A stretch of 33,786 nucleotides of DNA from Solirubrobacterales bacterium (GTDB lineage: Bacteria; Actinomycetota; Thermoleophilia; Solirubrobacterales; 70-9), in contig VRUE01000008.1 of NCBI GenBank assembly GCA_019456285.1, forward strand, positions 15,171 to 48,956, written 5' to 3'. The position numbers and the translations under genes were made by a program. This document shows positions 31,073 to 33,786 of this stretch, piece after piece. Positions within the stretch are counted from its first letter, which is position 1; every line of letters begins with the position of its first letter. Under the pieces are notes generated by a model. That model searched no databases. It was given only the letters and a program-made list of their open reading frames with translations, and was not told the origin of the DNA.

Positions 31073-31480
31073 ATGTCTCTGCTCCTGCTGTCCACTGAGA
31101 GCGCCCATTGCAACGGATACGTCAGAAAAGCGCGGCCAACGCCCCCGCTTTTTCGGTGGCGCGCGGGGAGGCGGCGGGGAACCTAGCGAGGCCAAGAGCC
31201 AGAGCCAGTCAGAGACAAAGCCACCGAATCGCTCAGCGAAAAGCAGCCTGAAAGGCAAGAAGCACCCAGCCACGCAGCAATCCCTCACGGCAGCGAAAAG
31301 CAGCCTTGAGCCACCCCCCAAGGCCCCACAGCAACAGCCAACAGCACCACCCCTCACGCACTATCACTGAAGTGAATCTCCGGGGGCGTTTGCGCCTCCA
31401 GCCTGACGTCTCTGGCGATGCGCTCTCCATCGCCGCCGCCCACCGATGCCCGCCGCCCCCCAGACAGGCGGGGGGGCTAG
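31073..31480. other. Non-coding segment between excisionase-like and relaxase genes
   Basis: About 400 nt without a convincing gene; it is relatively A-rich on the plus strand. It holds a repeated 16-mer, a hairpin at 31382-31399 (GGGGGCG-TTTG-CGCCTCC), and divergent start signals for both neighbours. Its place just before a MobF relaxase makes it the likely site of oriT. Confidence 0.45.
31234..31306. repeat. 16-bp direct repeat pair upstream of the relaxase
   Basis: CAGCGAAAAGCAGCCT is present at 31234-31249 and identically at 31291-31306, 57 bp apart. Repeats of this kind are common relaxase or accessory-protein sites near oriT. Confidence 0.7.
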
Positions 31481-33763
31481 ATGCTGACCATCGGCAAGCT
31501 GGGCAAAGGCCAGGAGCGCTACTACATCGAGAAGGTCGCCGAAGGCGCGGAGGACTACTACTCCGGCGAGGGCGAGGCACCCGGAGAGTGGATCGGCGAT
31601 GCCGCCGCCCGCCTGGGTCTCGATGGCGAGATCGAAGCCGACCAGCTCGAAGCGATGCTCACCGCCCGCAACCCCGCCGACGGCGAGCCGCTGCTGGGGA
31701 CGCGCGGCGTCGCGGCGAGCGGATCGGTCCCCGGCTTCGACCTCACCTTCTCCGCGCCGAAGTCCGTCTCTTTGCTCTGGGGCCTCGGCGGCCCCCTCGC
31801 GGCCATCGAAGTCTCAGAGGCCCACGGCGAAGCCGTAGGAGCCGCCCTCTCCTACATGCAGCGCGAGGCTTGCTGGACCCGCAGGGGCGCGGGCGGATCG
31901 GAATTCCTCAAGGGAGATGGCTACCTCGCCGCCGCCTACCGCCACCGCAGCTCGCGCAACGGGGACCCCCAGCTCCACACCCACGTCCTGATCGCCAACG
32001 CGACCAGGGCCGAAGGCCGCTGGACCCGCCTCTACCACCCGGCGATCTATGACCACGCCAAGACCGCCGGTTACATCTACGAGGCCCACCTTCGCCACGA
32101 GCTGACCCGCCGTCTCGGCGTCGAGTGGCAGCAGACCCGCAACGGCATCGCCGAGATCGAGGGCTTCGCCGACGAGCACCTACGCGCCTTCTCCACCCGC
32201 CGCGCGGAAATCCTCAAGGCCGCCGGGCCGGATGCCTCCGCTCGCTCGCTCCAGGTCGCGACTCTCGCCACCCGCACCCCCAAGGAGGCCGACCTCAGCC
32301 GCGTCGAGTTGATCGAGCGCTGGCGAGCCAAAGCACAGGAGATCGGCCTCGATCCCGAGAGGGTCGCGCGCACCTTCGATTCCGAGGCCCGCCATGCGAT
32401 CCCCGAGCCAGCCGAGCGGGCGAAGGTGCTCCCCGAGCAGATGCTTGCCCGCACCGTCACAGCCTCGGCCTCGCACTTCGACCGCCGCGACGCGATTCAG
32501 GCCGTCGCAGACCACGCACGCCAGGGAGCCACGCGAGAGGAGGTCGAGCGCTGGGCCGACGCCTTCCTCGCATCTGACTCCGTGATCCAGATCGCCGAGG
32601 GCGGCAAAGGCCCGCGCTTCACCACGCAGCGCATCTGGAAGCTTGAGCGCGAGGCGCTGGCCGCAGTCGAGCGGATGAAGGCCCACGGCCCGGCCCCGGC
32701 GGGCGAGCTGGCGAGGCAGCAGGTTCTCGCTGCCCGGCCGACCCTGAAGGCCGACCAGCGCGAGATGGTCCGCCGCCTGCTCACAAGCCCAGAGGGAGTC
32801 GCGGTCGTGATCGGCGAGGCGGGCACCGGCAAGACCTACGCGATTGCCGCAGCCGCGGAGGGCTGGGCGCAGGCGGGGACCCGGCTGCGTGCAGCGGCCC
32901 CCACCTGGCGGGCGGCGAACGTGATGCGCTCAGACGGGCTGCCCGCGACCAGCATCGCCAGCCTGCTCGCCGAGCTTGACCGCGCCCAGCAGGAGGGCGG
33001 CGAGGGCTTGGCGCAGAGATCGGTGCTGCTCATAGATGAGGCCGGGATGGTCCACTCGGCAGACATGGCCCGCCTCGTCTCCCACGCCGAGGCTGCCGAG
33101 GCCAAGCTCGTCCTGGTCGGCGATCCCGAGCAGCTCGGCGAGATCGAGGCGGGCGGGCTGTTTCGGGCAATCGCGGATCGCAGCGAGCCGATCTACCTCG
33201 ATCAGGTGATCCGCCACGAGCACGAGCTTGACCGCGAGGCGGCGAAGCGCATCCGCGAGGGCGAGGGACGCGAGGCGCTGGGTCTCTACCAGTCGGGAGA
33301 GCGGGTTACGGTCGCCCCGAACGCCGATGCATGCCGCGAGGCGATGGTCGCCGACTGGCACAAGGCATACGAGCAAGGTCAGGACGCGGTGATGATCGCC
33401 AAGCGAAACGTCGATGTCGAGAAGTTGAACGCGATGGCGCGGGAGGTCCGCCAGGACGCGGGCAGGCTCGGGTCAAAGGAGATCGAGATCGGAGGCGCGA
33501 GGTTCGCCGCCGGCGATCAGGTCATCACCCGCGTCAACGACCAGGCAGCCGGCATCTACAACCGCGAGCGCTGGCAGGTAGCCGAGGTCGACCCCGAGAA
33601 CGGCAGCGCGGTCCTCCAGGGCATCGACCAGCCCCGCATGGTCGAGGTCGGAGCCGACTACCTGGCCCGCACCAACCCCTACTCAGAAGCTCCAGCGCTC
33701 GAACACGCCTGTAGGGCGACACGCACTTTGAACACGCCTGCGACACCGAACGTGAGCACGTAG
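31481..33763 (+). CDS. MobF (TrwC/TraA-type) relaxase-helicase, C-terminally truncated
   Basis: This 760-aa protein would nick oriT and unwind the transferred strand. The relaxase domain has tyrosines in GQERYYIEK and AEDYYSGEGEA, the LTFSAPKSVSLLWGL segment and the metal-binding histidines H166/H168 in PQLHTHVLIAN. The SF1B helicase half has Walker A GEAGTGKT (about residue 447) and Walker B LLIDEAGMV with GDPEQLGEI. Relatives continue after the ALEHAY-like segment into helicase motifs V-VI, often to 900 aa or more. Here the frame breaks off into an unrelated 17-residue tail after ALEHA and stops. Helicase activity is probably lost or altered; relaxase function may remain. Confidence 0.85.
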   Translation: MLTIGKLGKGQERYYIEKVAEGAEDYYSGEGEAPGEWIGDAAARLGLDGEIEADQLEAMLTARNPADGEPLLGTRGVAASGSVPGFDLTFSAPKSVSLLWGLGGPLAAIEVSEAHGEAVGAALSYMQREACWTRRGAGGSEFLKGDGYLAAAYRHRSSRNGDPQLHTHVLIANATRAEGRWTRLYHPAIYDHAKTAGYIYEAHLRHELTRRLGVEWQQTRNGIAEIEGFADEHLRAFSTRRAEILKAAGPDASARSLQVATLATRTPKEADLSRVELIERWRAKAQEIGLDPERVARTFDSEARHAIPEPAERAKVLPEQMLARTVTASASHFDRRDAIQAVADHARQGATREEVERWADAFLASDSVIQIAEGGKGPRFTTQRIWKLEREALAAVERMKAHGPAPAGELARQQVLAARPTLKADQREMVRRLLTSPEGVAVVIGEAGTGKTYAIAAAAEGWAQAGTRLRAAAPTWRAANVMRSDGLPATSIASLLAELDRAQQEGGEGLAQRSVLLIDEAGMVHSADMARLVSHAEAAEAKLVLVGDPEQLGEIEAGGLFRAIADRSEPIYLDQVIRHEHELDREAAKRIREGEGREALGLYQSGERVTVAPNADACREAMVADWHKAYEQGQDAVMIAKRNVDVEKLNAMAREVRQDAGRLGSKEIEIGGARFAAGDQVITRVNDQAAGIYNRERWQVAEVDPENGSAVLQGIDQPRMVEVGADYLARTNPYSEAPALEHACRATRTLNTPATPNVST
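33701..33740. repeat. 11-bp direct repeat at the relaxase break point
   Basis: GAACACGCCTG occurs at 33701-33711 and again at 33730-33740. The first copy is exactly where homology to full-length relaxases appears to stop, so it may mark a deletion or insertion junction. Confidence 0.65.
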
Positions 33764-33786
33764 CGCCACGAGAAAGCCCGGCCAAA

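Larger units (their letters stand above)
29585..33786 (+). mobile_element. Left end of an integrative conjugative/mobilisable element in tRNA-Met
   Basis: A tyrosine integrase begins 105 bp after tRNA-Met and is followed by an opposed excisionase-like HTH gene and a MobF relaxase. This order is standard for actinobacterial tRNA-integrated elements. The exact attL core should overlap the tRNA 3' part (about 29565-29584), but no second copy is visible because the far end lies beyond the window. Transfer genes other than the relaxase are not seen. Confidence 0.8.

Noticed and set aside
31306-32052. Forward open frame overlapping the start of the relaxase
   Set aside because: Arg/Pro-rich translation without domains, against a clear relaxase in the other frame.
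1-33786. CRISPR array or insertion sequence
   Set aside because: No regularly spaced identical repeats and no transposase signature was seen on either strand.

Overview
The window is about 34 kb of very GC-rich bacterial DNA with dense, mostly forward-strand genes, frequent GTG/TTG starts and stop/start overlaps. The housekeeping set (XerD-type recombinase, Fpg, RecO, dGTPase-like HD protein, DnaG, a DUF3866 protein, GT1 glycosyltransferase) and the base composition point to a deep-branching actinobacterium, most likely Thermoleophilia-like. The taxon is an inference; no rRNA is present.

Region 1 (about 1-15.9 kb) is a redox gene cluster. A GAF-LuxR regulator precedes a complete set for a type II DMSO-reductase-family molybdenum enzyme: catalytic subunit alpha1, heme-b-type gamma subunit, four-cluster Fe-S beta subunit, TorD/NarJ-like chaperone, then a second paralogous catalytic subunit alpha2. 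These are followed without real gaps by a nitroreductase-fold-like protein, a four-helix membrane protein, three genes related to adenylate-forming CoA ligases (one intact-looking PaaK-like, two reduced or lacking key motifs) and a U32-family protein with four clustered cysteines, as in oxygen-independent [4Fe-4S] hydroxylases. No secretion signals are evident on the Mo enzyme subunits. A near-identical 15-bp motif precedes both alpha1 and gamma and is a candidate operator for the LuxR regulator. The substrate cannot be read from the sequence; oxygen-independent hydroxylation or dehydrogenation of a hydrophobic or aromatic compound followed by CoA activation is a reasonable hypothesis. This is the most likely undescribed system here.

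Region 2 (about 16-25.8 kb) is core genome: M20 peptidase, DUF3866 protein, xerD, a perfect 17-bp inverted repeat, mutM, recO, dgt and dnaG, then two nuclease-like genes. One is a PD-(D/E)XK-like protein; the other is an HTH/HNH protein preceded by a near-perfect actinobacterial LexA box.

Region 3 (25.8-29.6 kb) holds tRNA-Asn, a convergent glycosyltransferase/SDR pair, a lipoprotein with a thioredoxin-like CxxxxC motif translationally coupled to an Hpt-domain protein, and tRNA-Met.

Region 4 (29.6 kb to the right edge) is the left end of an integrative element in tRNA-Met: tyrosine integrase, reverse-strand AlpA/excisionase-like HTH protein, a non-coding segment of about 400 nt with repeats, and a MobF (TrwC/TraA) relaxase-helicase whose C-terminus is cut off. 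The other end lies outside the window.
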